Part shown: one piece after another, positions 34,481-45,774 of the stretch
Layout: each line of letters begins with the position of its first letter
Position numbering within the stretch: position 1 is the stretch's first letter
Assembly: GCA_016647705.1 (NCBI GenBank)
Contig: CM028328.1
Coordinates: 50,081,647 to 50,145,646, forward strand
Source of the DNA: Eucommia ulmoides
Taxonomy: Eukaryota; Streptophyta; Magnoliopsida; Garryales; Eucommiaceae
Length of the DNA: 64,000 nt
Reading direction: 5' to 3'
Notes under the pieces: generated by a model
The model's database searches: none
What the model saw: the letters and a program-made list of their open reading frames with translations, nothing else
What the model was told of the DNA's origin: nothing
Translations under genes and position numbers: made by a program

Positions 34481-35916
34481 AAGTTGCAATTGTGTGTATA
34501 TGATCGCCATCATCGTGCTCCATCACCATCATCGTGAACCTTCTCTAATTCTTCAAAAGCAATTTGTGGTGTATGTAAAGATGTACTAGGAAGCAAGAGC
34601 GTAGAAAGAAGAACAAGAAGGTATTTTTGTTTCTTTTTTCTTCTCTCTGGGGTATCCATTTTCTCAATTTTTACTTATGAATTTCTCACTCATCTATCTG
34701 ATCTGATTCTTACTCGGGTTACTTTAGTGATATGTAAACTTTTAAAAACTTGCATTTTCTTATTTCTAATTCCAATTCTGAGCCTCCAGCTCCAAACTTC
34801 CAAACACTACCTTATTGTATCTATATTCATTGAATGGATGACGAAATAAAATAAATAATTTTGTTATCATTTCATTTTGCAGGTCAAACATGTTGATAAG
34901 CCATGGAAGAGTCATTTGTGCACCTTTTTTTTCTTTTTTAATATATATTTTGCCTTCTCGCTCTTTGTAGAAAAATGAAAAACTCGAGATCGTCAAACCC
35001 TCACAGCAATGTCAATGGTGAGTTGTGGTAATATATTTTCTCTCACACCGTCGGATTAGTATCATTAGATATACTATGTGTTTTTTTTGGTCAAATGGAG
35101 CCCCTTGGGAAGAAAGCTTATTTGAAGGGTTTCTGTTATGTTTCCAATTTTGTAGGATATAATTTTGGGAATATATCGAATGTCTTATCAATTTTGATAT
35201 TTGCAAATCTATAGGGTTGGGCCTTCACAAAGGTTGTCAAGTATATTTGTTAACCCCAATGTATTTTCTCTCTAAACGGTATTTAGTTTTTATATTATCA
35301 AATGGTTGCGAGTAAAATATGAATAGTGACAAGGATCGCTCCAATCTTGGTAGTTGTTCAGTAGTTTCAACAAACCTTTGTATTCGGTGTCGTTATTTGA
35401 TTTAATTTTTTTTTCTTTTATTGAGGTTGATTGAAAATGATATTGTTCCATTTAAATTGCTTGAATTATTAGGGCATTAATTTCTTATTGAATTTGTTTA
35501 TTTTTTGTAATTTTGGTTGCTATTTTGAAACAACTGAGCATGTATTCAAATCAAAGGAGGATGGTTCTATTGTTCTTTAAATGTTCATGGATGAGATCTT
35601 ACCTCTGCAGGTTGAGTAATTTATTTCCTCATTTGTACTGATTAATGTATTTAATGTTTTAAAATTGTAAATTGAGAATTGACAAAATAAGATTGCATAG
35701 CCAAGCTAAAGACGTATAATTTTTTAAGAAATTTGAATAAAATGAAATTGTTGTATTTAATATTCATTTTGCTTAAATTGATTTTAAATTTCACTGTATT
35801 CTATTTATTAGTATTGTAATTCACCGACAAGTGGTGCCATGGGTATTTTAACGAGTGCGATTGAACTCTTTTATTATTGTGTGTGAAAAAGTTAATTGTG
35901 TGTTAAATGCATAGGA

Positions 35917-35937
35917 GGGGGGGAGGGGGGGTTTGGG
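35917..35937 (+). other. G-rich tract, possible G-quadruplex
   Basis: Two runs of seven G separated by a single A, followed by TTT and GGG, satisfy the usual G3+ N1-7 pattern. The surrounding DNA is AT-rich. Formation in vivo is not shown by sequence. Confidence 0.6.
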
Positions 35938-36408
35938 TGGTGGTGTTCGCTTGGACTGAGATAGAGAGGTAATGAAGGCGATTGATGGTCGGTGGCGACG
36001 AGTTGCAGACTTGCAGTGTTGTGTGGAGGTAAAAGTTTTGCTAGATGGTGGTAACAAAAGACGAAAGATGAGGAAATAAAGACGCTGATTACAATTATGC
36101 CCATAAAGTTTTCTCATATTATATTTTAGACCCCCAATTTTAATTTAAGAATAATTTGGTTTGGGCTCTAGCTAAAAAGGAAGAGGAAATAAAGACATTA
36201 ATTGCAATTATGCCCATAATATTTTTTTCATTTTTTATTTTAAACCCTTAATTTTAATATAAGGATAATTTTATTTGAGTTCTACCTGAAGAGAATAAGA
36301 TTAATTTAAACAAAACAATATATACCTATTATTATGTTTATCAACGTTAACTATGTTTGTGTTAAATTTATAATATAAAATAAAAATTAGACACCAACGA
36401 GTTATATT

Positions 36409-36437
36409 TGTGCCTTTAGGCACAGGGTATCGCTACT
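36409..36437 (+). other. Helitron-type 3' terminus with perfect 6-bp hairpin
   Basis: TGTGCC, loop TTTA, GGCACA (36409-36424), followed eight bases later by CTAC. The last base departs from the CTRR consensus. The hairpin is otherwise the same type as at 38070. Confidence 0.5.
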
Positions 36438-36691
36438 CTATAATACAAATTAGGATTGCATTTGAAAATGTCTAAAAGATATTTTTGGACAGATACATTC
36501 TAGGCCCTTGGATCTCATATCCAAGGGCTGAGATTGAATGATTGAGAGAGACATTTTAATCCATTGGATCAAAGTGATCCTATAGCCAAGATCAAATCTC
36601 AGATTCCCAAAAACTTTCCCACTATCACTCCTACGCTCTCTGTTCTCTCTATGGCTTCTCTCTCGCTCATCCCTGATGTGCCCTCTCATCT

Positions 36692-37326
36692 AGGGCTGAC
36701 AAAACAAGTAACAAGTCATTACACGATAACACAAAACACGATAAGACCCAAACATGATAAGCATATCGTATCAGACTATCCAAACATGAACACGACTCGA
36801 AAATTATCGTGTCAATACGGCACGATACGATAATTTTTCGTGTCAACACGACACGATACGATAATTTTTCGTGTCATATGATGACACGAAACCTATCAAG
36901 TAAACACGATACGATAAGACCTGATAGGTTTCCATTACACATTAACCTACCTATTACACGTTAACCCATTACACGTTAATGACCAGTTAACCTGTTAAGT
37001 TGACCAAATGAGTAGGGTTAGGGAAATGTGAATATATATATTAGGTACTAAATTATAATATTTGATAATTTGGGGGTGTAAAAATAATTTATTAAATTAA
37101 CGGGTAACCTATTAGATCTCAGGTTATCGTGTAACCTAAATACATGAAATTCTTATCGTGTAACCTATTGGGTTATCAGGTAAACCTGATAACCTGCACT
37201 ATTTCTTATTGGGTTATCGACTCTGACACGATAACGACCCGATACCTGATAAGAAAAATCTAAACCTGATAATTTCGTGTCGGTCTTGTGTCGTGTCATC
37301 ATGTAAATACCTGTTTTACTAACCCT
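36692..37326. mobile_element. hAT-type MITE with sub-terminal repeats
   Basis: The unit is about 635 bp. It begins TAGGGCTGACAAAACAAGTA and its other end, reverse-complemented, reads TAGGGTTAGTAAAACAGGTA. TAGGG-starting ends are typical of Ac-like hAT elements. Many copies of a CACGATA / TATCGTG sub-terminal motif fill both sides, including two tandem 31-bp units at 36821-36851 and from 36852. Sub-terminal repeats bind the hAT transposase in known members. No ORF is present. An 8-bp target duplication is not clear. Confidence 0.65.
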
Positions 37327-38069
37327 ACAATCTTATTGTCCCCAATTTGGAGGTCGCCACCGCCACACCATCCTCATCTCTCCAATGTCATCGCCGTCGC
37401 CATCGCCATCATATGTCCAGTGCCTCACCGTTGTCATCATCAGCGGACTCGCCAGTTCCATCACGTTCGGAGCACCATCGATTCGTCACTATCGCTCTCG
37501 TCTCGCCGTCGCCAACCACAGTGTAGTAGCCGTCTTCATCGATTCGGCCAGATTTGAGTTTGATTTGGCCATATCATACTTCAGCTGGGCTGGATTGCGA
37601 TAATATTATAAAACCTCTTGGAAGTCCAGGTTCTGTGGCTGGAGTTCATGTTGCAATGTATCGGTTAACAGCTTGCAATACTATGTTGCATAAGTATGCT
37701 CTCGATGATTAATGTAAGTTCCAGTAGTCTTGGGTGGTGGACTTATATTAGTATGTTTATATTGTATATAATTAATATGCTTATTGTGTTAGTCAAAGTT
37801 CATCATATTAGTTATTGTTGTGTTTGATTGTTATTGGTCGTGTTGATGTTGTGTTGTTTCAAGAATATGGGTTGAGAATTTGGAATGTCAAATAAGGGGG
37901 TTATGTTCAATTTTTTTGTAAATTAATTTCTGATTGTTCATTTGAAATATTTTTCAAATATTGGAGTTGATGTTGTAACAGACAGATCGGTTAATAACTT
38001 ACATAACTATGCTGCAGAAGTATTTTGTTTAATCTTTTTTATTTTTTTATTTTTTTTTGTTTTACACCC

Positions 38070-38097
38070 GTGCCTTCAGGCACCGGTTATGCCCTAG
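38070..38097 (+). other. Helitron 3' terminus (hairpin plus CTAG)
   Basis: GTGCC, loop TTCA, GGCAC (38070-38083) is followed ten bases later by CTAG (38094-38097) and then T. This is the canonical Helitron 3' arrangement of a hairpin just before CTRR inserted before T. It abuts the TA-rich remnant of the J LTR. Confidence 0.65.
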
Positions 38098-38102
38098 TGT
38101 AT

Positions 38103-38154
<52 letters not shown>

Positions 38155-38468
38155 CTCCTGATATATGCTTAATGTGTGTTTATGTGTATATATATATATA
38201 CATAGATTAATATATATTATTTACATCAACTATCCCAAAGTATTAATTATATTTCAAAAATTTTAAAATTATATTTTAAATATCGCAATAATTTCAAAAC
38301 TTTTAAAAGTCATTTTAAAATTAATATTTAACCCTAAAAAATTATCAAATATATTTATACCATAACTTTTCATAATATATAAAACAATCCAAAAACATTT
38401 AACTTATATGAAAAAATATTTTCAAAATATATAAATTTTTGGACAATTACAATTGTCTGGGTATTACA
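38098..38468 (-). repeat. Element J 3' LTR, truncated
   Basis: About 320 bp before 38468 match the 5' LTR of J (CAATTACAAT-TTCTGGGTA, ATTTTTAAATGTCA-like blocks). The rest is lost at a (TA)n run (38106-38150) next to the Helitron terminus. Confidence 0.7.
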
Positions 38469-38481
38469 ATCTACCCCCCTT
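38469..38481 (-). other. Polypurine tract of element J
   Basis: The minus strand reads AAGGGGGGTAGAT directly before the LTR start TGTAATACCC. Confidence 0.8.
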
Positions 38482-39445
38482 AAATAAATTTCGTCATCAA
38501 CATTTTATTTTTAAAATAGTTCAAAATCACACAATCTTATTAATTACATTCTAAAATATGATATTTCTAAATATTTTCACTGCGCATTCTAATTATAATA
38601 AAAATAATGATAATTAATCCTGATTTAATTTTTTACAAGCTCGCAAAAATATCACCACAGGCTTTCAGTAGAAGCACATAAACAATTGTTGTTAATAAAT
38701 GCAAAAATCATTTAATCCTATAATTTATATGGCATAAATTTCTACCGAAACATTACAACTAACAATATCAAATTGTTCTTGCACATGGATATGTATCAAA
38801 ATGAGTTCAATACACATGTGCATGTATGTGAAAATATTACAACTAAATATGAAAATTATGCGGACGACCTCGCGTCAAATTCAAGATAATGTTGAATTAC
38901 ACATATATTTAGATTATATAAATAACACTAAAATTATTTTAAATGTCAGCCATTCCAATACTCACAATACTCATATCATACTCTGACCTTACCTAATATT
39001 AGTAGTGAACCAATCTCTGCCTAAATTTCTTAACAAAATATTTTATTAGTGTACTGATTTCATAATATAAAAACAATTTTATAGAACAAGTGTTTTTTTT
39101 TTTTCTAATCAAAACTCATTTTCAACAAATATTACCACACTAGAAAATATCAAAATTCCACAAATATCATAGAATAACCGAATTTAAATCGACAGATCTC
39201 CTTATTAGTCATAGGATCGTTTTACCTCATGATTGGGAGTTATCATATCAACTACCTGCTGGGCTTATCCTTCGTACAGGTCTCAACACAACATATTGAT
39301 AATCAATTTCATATTCAACTTCTCCGATCAAATCAACAACATATTTTTATCACTTGTAAGACTTGTCATCTTGACAGGTTTAACAACATATTTGTTAGTC
39401 CAGTGAGCTACCAAAGAGGGGTGGTGAATTGGGTAGTGATAAAAA

Positions 39446-39691
39446 CATGTTAATACACTTTAACTAAATATGATTCACATAATTACCATATAATGTTTCT
39501 AAGATAACAAGTAACGCATCATTTAAAATAAGTCTTAGAAACCATTACCAACTTACCTATTTGGCAAGTCAGGAATCTTCCTCTTTAACAAATTCAATAA
39601 ATTTAAACCGCAAGGGATTAGAAGTACCTTTTATATCTTTCGGGGCGAATTTAATTTTTACCTAATTTGTACCCATGATTGATTTGGGTGT
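39446..39691 (-). pseudogene. Element E post-gag internal sequence (low side of D)
   Basis: The sequence continues gag from the other side of element D. In sense it matches element F from CACCCAAATCAATCA (F 57985) to GTTATCTTAGAAAC (F about 58180). It encodes only short broken peptides such as PLRFKFIEFVKE. Confidence 0.8.
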
Positions 39692-39696
39692 ATCAT

Positions 39697-41297
39697 TGTT
39701 GGCCGCAATTCATACGCTACCACTTTCATCGCAAGCGTACGGATCAAGTTTTAGAATAATGGATCTTTCGGTCTGGTATCGTATCCACATGGATTGGTGT
39801 TGTTACTATCGAGTACTATGATTATCATAACCTGATTTTATCTAGGCGACCAACAATGTAATTTAATTAACTAATACTAATACTAATATAGCTTAATTTA
39901 ATCTATACTAACACTAATATTAATATGAGATAGTTTTGAGAGAATAGGTTGTCTAGGGATTAGTTTCGTTTACGAATATGTGTTAAGTCTCGTTTTAGTT
40001 TATTTTAACGGTGTTCGACTTATCCGACGATCTCGGTATCTAAAACTCCTCCGCCACCTCTCCCAAATGTAAGACGGGGGATATAACACAACTTCGTGTC
40101 AACGAAAAAGTCCCCCTCAATGTCTTAAAGACCCTAGGTTGCGTGAGTCTTGCTCCAACCTCATTGATTGCACACAAAATCTCAGTTCGTAAACTCTTTC
40201 GCCACCTCTCCTGAGTGTGAGACGAGGGATATGATGTGACTTCGAATCAACGAAAAAGTCTCCCTCAGCGTCTTAACGACTCTAGGTCACGTGAGTCTCT
40301 CCCCAACGTCATCGATTGTCCACAATCCAAACCCTGACTGGGTTATAGGATTGTGGCGTTTGTTTATTCTAGTCCGAATTTGGGATTTGTCAAACCCCGT
40401 ATTCTTGATATGTAAATCTAAGCAATATAAACAAATAATACTGCATACACAATCAACATAATGAAGAACAATCGCAAACAAAACACAAACTCAACTAAAC
40501 AACGTTTTCATAAATTATATTAATAATCCCTATACAACCTATATTTAGCCAATGGCCATAACCACGTATACAATGTAAAATGGCATAAACATACTCAACA
40601 ACTACTAAAATGAAGAAAATAAAGAGAAAAAACGAGCGACTTAACCAATATCCGAAGAATAGTTGTTAGAACCATTGAACGATAGCTTTCCTCTTCATCC
40701 TCCACCTTGGGTTGAGAGCTCTCCCTCAAAAATCCCTAATCCTACTCCTAAAATATGGCCTAAGACCTTAGGGGCCGAAGAAGTCTGAAGAGATGAGAAA
40801 AGAAGGGTATTTATAAATAAAATATCTAAAATAAAATATCTAACACTGCGCAGAGGCCACCGTCACGGCGGTGGAGTATGTCAGTTAAGGTTCGCTGCAG
40901 CGGTAAAGAAGGCAGTGGTTGTGGAAAACTTTCTGCTGGATTTCTGCCTAGGCGGTAGAATTTCTGCCTAGACGGTGGGTGATTTCCGCCTAGGCCGAGG
41001 GCAGTCAACAGCAATTTGTTCTTCTCAGCATCTTCACCGCTGCGGCAGTGGTCTGGACGCCGCAGCAGTGAGCTTGTTTACAGAATCTTGCCGTCTTGCT
41101 CATTTTTCCATCGTTCTCCGACCGTTCTTGATATGATTTGATCGTTTATGCTCCGATTTCTTACATTTTCACCCCACGCACATGTTTTATTACAAAAGGA
41201 ATAAAAGAAATATAATAAAACATATAAAAATAACTATAAAATTACTCTAAAACTAACAAAATCAGTTTGGAAATATGTAGGTAGATCACACCTATCA
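39697..41297 (-). repeat. Element D 3' LTR
   Basis: The LTR is 1601 bp and starts TGTTGGCCGC on plus. The central ~145-bp module (CGCCACCTCTCC-GTGTAAGAC ... GTGAGTCT-GCCCCAAC) is present twice (about 40040-40170 and 40185-40310), against once in A and C. Palindromes include 40857-40874 and several CCTAGG-core copies at 40945-40995. Confidence 0.85.
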
Positions 41298-42780
41298 ATT
41301 ACCCCAAAATTCAAAATTTTGCTAGTCCTAAAGCAAAACACCCACACAATACAAGAAAATATAAAACCTAATTACAAAATTAAAAACTAAAAAAGAAAAA
41401 TACAAAAACACAAAAATGTGTAAGTTTCGATTATCATCTACCGGCCGAAAGATTTTTCCCTCATCGGCCCCCAATCCTATCAAGTTCAAGAAAAAATCAC
41501 ACTATGTGGTATTCTAGAATTTCAACGTTCCCAAATATTAAGTGTCATTCTAGATCTTGTTTAAATGTGTGTGTGATTAAACTCAAATATACTACTATCC
41601 ATTGATTAGATGGGATTATCCCTAAATAAAGATCATGACTAAAACTTTTAAGGTATAGGGAATCCATATGTCTGACCCGGAATCTATTCTTCACTAATGT
41701 AGGCTCGAAGGTTCATGAAGATCATTAGGGCTTGGATTCGGTTTTGGAATAATGGCCACGGATATATCAGAAATACAAAATAGGTTAATCGTCGTTAACG
41801 TGACGATACCCAAGGCACATGCTTGGCTCTTTCTCACTCTCAAAACCCCATAGATAAATTGAAATAACCCTGAACATAAATTAAGAACGTAGTACTCACT
41901 TGTCAGCAAGAAATGTAAAGATATTTTTTTTTTCGAACACACCCCCAAACTCATTTGAATTTCTACAATTTTAGGAGTGTGCAAAAATATGAATGACATA
42001 CGACAAACAAGTACTCAAATACCGAACCAATTTAAAAGTTCGCCCTAAACCCAACCGCTCACATCAAGTAGCGAAATGCTAACTTGATTCACTCACATTG
42101 TGCCTTTGGTTTAGCGATAAAGGTTTAGAAAAAGTTTAATCGGCTAAGGTATTTGTTTAAATGTTAAGAATTGAAAGGACTTTAAGGCTTCGACAGGGTA
42201 ACGATGGATAATGATATTGCGTAGTAGGCTTCAAAAGGCTCAAGCGATCAAATGAATGCCTAAATCATATCTCCTAAACAATCTCGCCTAGGATTTCGCC
42301 TCTAATTTCCCTCAAATCAAGTTCTAGAACCCTAATGTCATGAAATTGAGTGAAGGATAGTCGGTTTCAAATCAATTAGATAGTGTTATATTGAGTTTAT
42401 GTTCTATTGCATTTAGGATCTACAATAACTTTTACTAAGACGATACATTAAGCACACAGAACACACATGAATGAGCTTTACGCTTGACCTCAAAACAACC
42501 AGGGGACAGAGTCATCATAGGGTAGAGGCCTAGATAACATCAAAACTCAGCACAAAAGACTAACTAAACTAAACAAAATAATCCTAAACAAGCATGCAAA
42601 CTATAAAAACAGTAAAATTTAACTAAAAACATAAACACATACTAAACATACTAACACATCACCACCAACTTAAAATAGGTGATGTCCTAAACGAGCCGTC
42701 AGTGATCCCAATGATAGTATATAGCATGATTTTGAAGACGAGGGTTTAGAACACGTACCTAGGAGGCGAGAGGATCTCGC
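41298..42780 (-). other. Conserved noncoding 3' block of element D
   Basis: Homologous to the A and C blocks (TTTTGCTAGTCCTAAAGC, AACCGCTCACATCAAG, AGGATTTCGCCTC). The polypurine tract at 41298-41312 is weakened to a sequence with TTTTGGGGTAATT on the minus strand. No coding frame is preserved. Confidence 0.7.
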
Positions 42781-43057
42781 CCCCGACTCAAATCGACGGA
42801 GATGTATTTAATTTATTTTTTACCCTGGGTTTCCTCCTAAGAAGCACTTGGTTTAATGTCCTCGGTCCGACATATGCCCTCAAGACTGGTGAGATTTTGC
42901 AATGAAAGGAACACAAGAGTACCTGTCGATCTAACATCTTCAAGCATCCTGCCAAAAAACAAAAAACAAAACTACAAAGAAAAATTATATATACCAAAAA
43001 TGCCTAAATTAAAATCAAGTTATTTACTCACAATATCGACAATAACCACCTTGCCAA

Positions 43058-43075
43058 TCCGCAGCAACGGCGCCA
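43058..43075 (-). other. Primer binding site, tRNA-Asp type (element D)
   Basis: The 18 bases include an intact GCAACGGCGCCA and match the tRNA-Asp complement with two differences. The site lies six bases inside the 5' LTR. Confidence 0.9.
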
Positions 43076-43081
43076 AAAACT

Positions 43082-45769
43082 TGGTGGCCGCTAATTAAGC
43101 GCTGCCACTTTCACCGCAAGCCTACGGATCAAGTTTTAGTATAATGGATCTTCCGGTCGGGTATCGTATCCACAGGGATTGGTGTTGCTACTATCGAGTA
43201 CCACAATTTTCAAAACCTGACTTTATCTAGGCAACCAAAAATATAATTTAATTAACTAATACTAATACTAATATAACTTAATTTAATATATACTAATATT
43301 AATATTAATATGAGATAGTTTTGAGAAAATAGGTTGTCTAGGGATTAGTTTTGTTTACGAATACGTGTTTAGTCTCGTTTTAGTTTATGTTAACGACGTT
43401 CGACTTATCCGACGATCTCGGTATCCAAAACTCCTTCGCCACCTCTCCCAAGTGTAGGACGGGGGATATAACGCAACTTCATGTCAACGAAGAAGTCCCC
43501 CTCAATGTTTTAATGACCATAGGTTGCATGAGTCTTGCCCCAACCTCATTGATTACACACAAAATCTCAGTTCGTAAACTCCCTCGCCACCTCTCTCCAA
43601 GTGTAAGACGAGGGATATGATGTGACTTCGAATCAACAAAGAAGTCTTCCTCAACATCTTAATGACTCTAAGTCACGTGAGTCTCACCCCAACGTCATCG
43701 ATTATCCACAATCCAAACCCCGACCGGGTTATAGGATTGTGTCGTTTGTTTATTCTAGTTCGAATCCGGGATTTATCAAACCCCATATTCTCGATATGTA
43801 AATCTAAGCAATATAAACAAACAATACGGCATACATAATCAACATAATGAAGAACAATCGCAAACAAAACACAAACTCAACTAAATAACGTTTTCATAAA
43901 TTATATTAATAATCCCCATACAACCTATGTTTAGCTAATGGCCATAACCACGTATACAATATAAAATGGTATAAACATGCTCAAAAACTACCAAACTGAA
44001 GAAAACAAGGAGAGAAAATGAGTGACTTAGCCAATATCCGAAGAATAGCCGCTAGAACCGTCGAAAAGCCTAAAATATGGCCTAAGGCCTTAGGGGCCGA
44101 AGAAGTCTGAAGAGAGGAGGTGAGAAGGGTATTTATAGACAAAATATCTAAAAAAAAAAATATCTAACATTACGCAGAGGCCACCGCCGCGGCGATGGGA
44201 TTCACCGCTGTGGTGGTAGAATATGTCAGTTAAGGTTTGCTGCAGCGGTGGAGAAGGTGGTGGCTGTGGAAAACTTTCTGCTGGATTTCCGCCTAGGCGG
44301 TGGGTGATTTTCGCCTAGGCCGGGGAAAATCAGCAACAATTTGTTCTTCTCAGAAGGGGCATGTAACACAACTTCGTGTCAACGAAAAAGTCCCCCTCAA
44401 CGTCTTAACGACCCTAGGTTCCGTGAGTCTTGCCCCAACCTCATTGATTGCACACAAAACCTTAGTTCGTAAACTCTTTCGCCACCTCTCCCAAGTGTAA
44501 GACAAGGGATATAATGTGACTTTGAATCCATGAAGAAGTCCCCCTCAACGTCTTAACGACTCTAAGTCACGTGAGTCTCGCCCCAATGTTATTGATTTCA
44601 TGTGTTGTGTTTACCCTATCGACAATCTCAGTTCTAAAACTCCTTCGCCCCCTCTCTCGAGTGTAAGACGAGGGAATACGTGACTTCAAATCAATGAAGA
44701 AGTCCCCCTCAATGTTTTAACGACCCTAGGTCACGTGAGTCTTGCCCCAACGTCATAGATTGTCCACAATCCTAACCCCAATTGGGTTATGGAATCGTGG
44801 CATTTGTTTATTCTAATCTGAATCAGGGATTTGTTAAACCCCATATTCTCGATATATAAATCTAACCACAATAAACAAACAATATGATAAACACACTCAA
44901 AACAGCGAAGAACAATCATCAAGAAACATAACTTCAACCAAAACTACGTTTTTATAAATAATATTCATCTCATACATAATCCACGTTTAACCTATGGCCA
45001 TAGCCATTTATACAATTAAAATTATGCTAAACATGCTCAAACGTACATAGAAGATAAGAAATGAAAGGAAAAATAGATGAACTTAGCCGATATCCGAAGA
45101 TTAGCCGCTAAAACCGTCCACTGAATGATTTTCCTTCTCTGCGTGTTGATCTTCTCCTTCCGATATGTTTGAGCACTCCTCATACTCTCTCTATACTATA
45201 ATCTAAGCCCTAAGGGCTGTAATGGCCAGCGGGGTGAAGGAGGCAGGAGGAAGGAGGAAAGAGGTATTTATAAGTAAAATATCTAAATAAATATCTAACA
45301 CTGCGCAGAGACTACCGCCACGGTGGTGGAGTATGTCGGTTAAGGTTCGCCTAGGCGGTGGATTGGGAAAACTTTCTGCTGGTTCACCGTCGCGGCGATT
45401 GATTTTATCGTTGTGGCGCTGGGTAGTCAGTAGCCTATTTTTGTTCTCTACTTCTTCACCGCTGAGATGATGGTCCGTCAGTGGACTTTGGTCTTTCTTA
45501 GCATCTTCACCGCCGTGACGGTGGTCTGGACGCTGCGGCAGTAGGCTTGTTTGCAGAATCTTGTCGTCTTGCTCATTTTTCCACCGTTCTCTGACCGTTC
45601 TCGATATGATTTGATCATTTATGCTCTGATTTCATACCTTTTCACCCTACGCACCTGTTTTAATACAAAAAGAATAAAAAAACATATTAAAACATATAAA
45701 AATAAGTATAAAATTACTCTAAAACTAACAAAATCGGTTTAGAAATATATAGGTAAATCACACCTATCA
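43082..45769 (-). repeat. Element D 5' LTR with large internal duplication
   Basis: The LTR is 2688 bp against 1601 bp for its partner. From 43082 to about 44353 it follows the normal LTR through the palindromes to TTTGTTCTTCTCAG. It then re-enters the LTR at the module region (ACACAACTTCGTGTCAACG at about 44367) and runs again through modules, palindromes and the CCTATCA end. It is therefore a chimera of two overlapping partial LTRs. A perfect 12-bp palindrome CCGCCTAGGCGG lies at 44289-44300. Confidence 0.85.
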
Positions 45770-45774
45770 ATCAT

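Larger units (their letters stand above)
32258..38097 (+). mobile_element. Helitron-like composite region
   Basis: Three related 3' termini (next three entries) suggest two or three Helitron-type elements end to end or nested. Between them are GC-richer, gene-like fragments (about 32780-33600, 34500-34580 and 37330-37620) with serine/proline-rich open frames but no recognisable domain. Such fragments fit gene capture. No Rep/helicase is present, so the elements would be non-autonomous. The 5' end is not established. A short motif like CATTGGATC-AA...GGC-GAGATTGAATGA occurs near 32342-32385 and again near 36510-36545. Confidence 0.45.
39697..45769 (-). mobile_element. Element D: gag-deleted Athila-like retrotransposon with target duplication
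   Basis: LTRs at 39697-41297 and 43082-45769 flank only about 1.8 kb of internal sequence. ATCAT is present on both sides (39692-39696 and 45770-45774). The primer site is tRNA-Asp type. Gag is reduced to a scrap: the leader (about 42905-43057) jumps near 42870-42900 to the gag terminus CCCTCAAGACTGGTGAGAT and then to the AGGAGGAAACCCAGG tail. The 3' noncoding block shared with A and C is retained. The element interrupts element E. Confidence 0.9.

Noticed and set aside
35848-36117. Proline-rich frame (PPPKPPLPPS)
   Set aside because: It is the translated C-rich strand of the G tract at 35917-35937, with no start context or homologous neighbour.
36821-36880. Tandem 31-bp units as a CRISPR-like array
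   Set aside because: Two adjoining units without spacers inside an hAT-type element; these are sub-terminal repeats.
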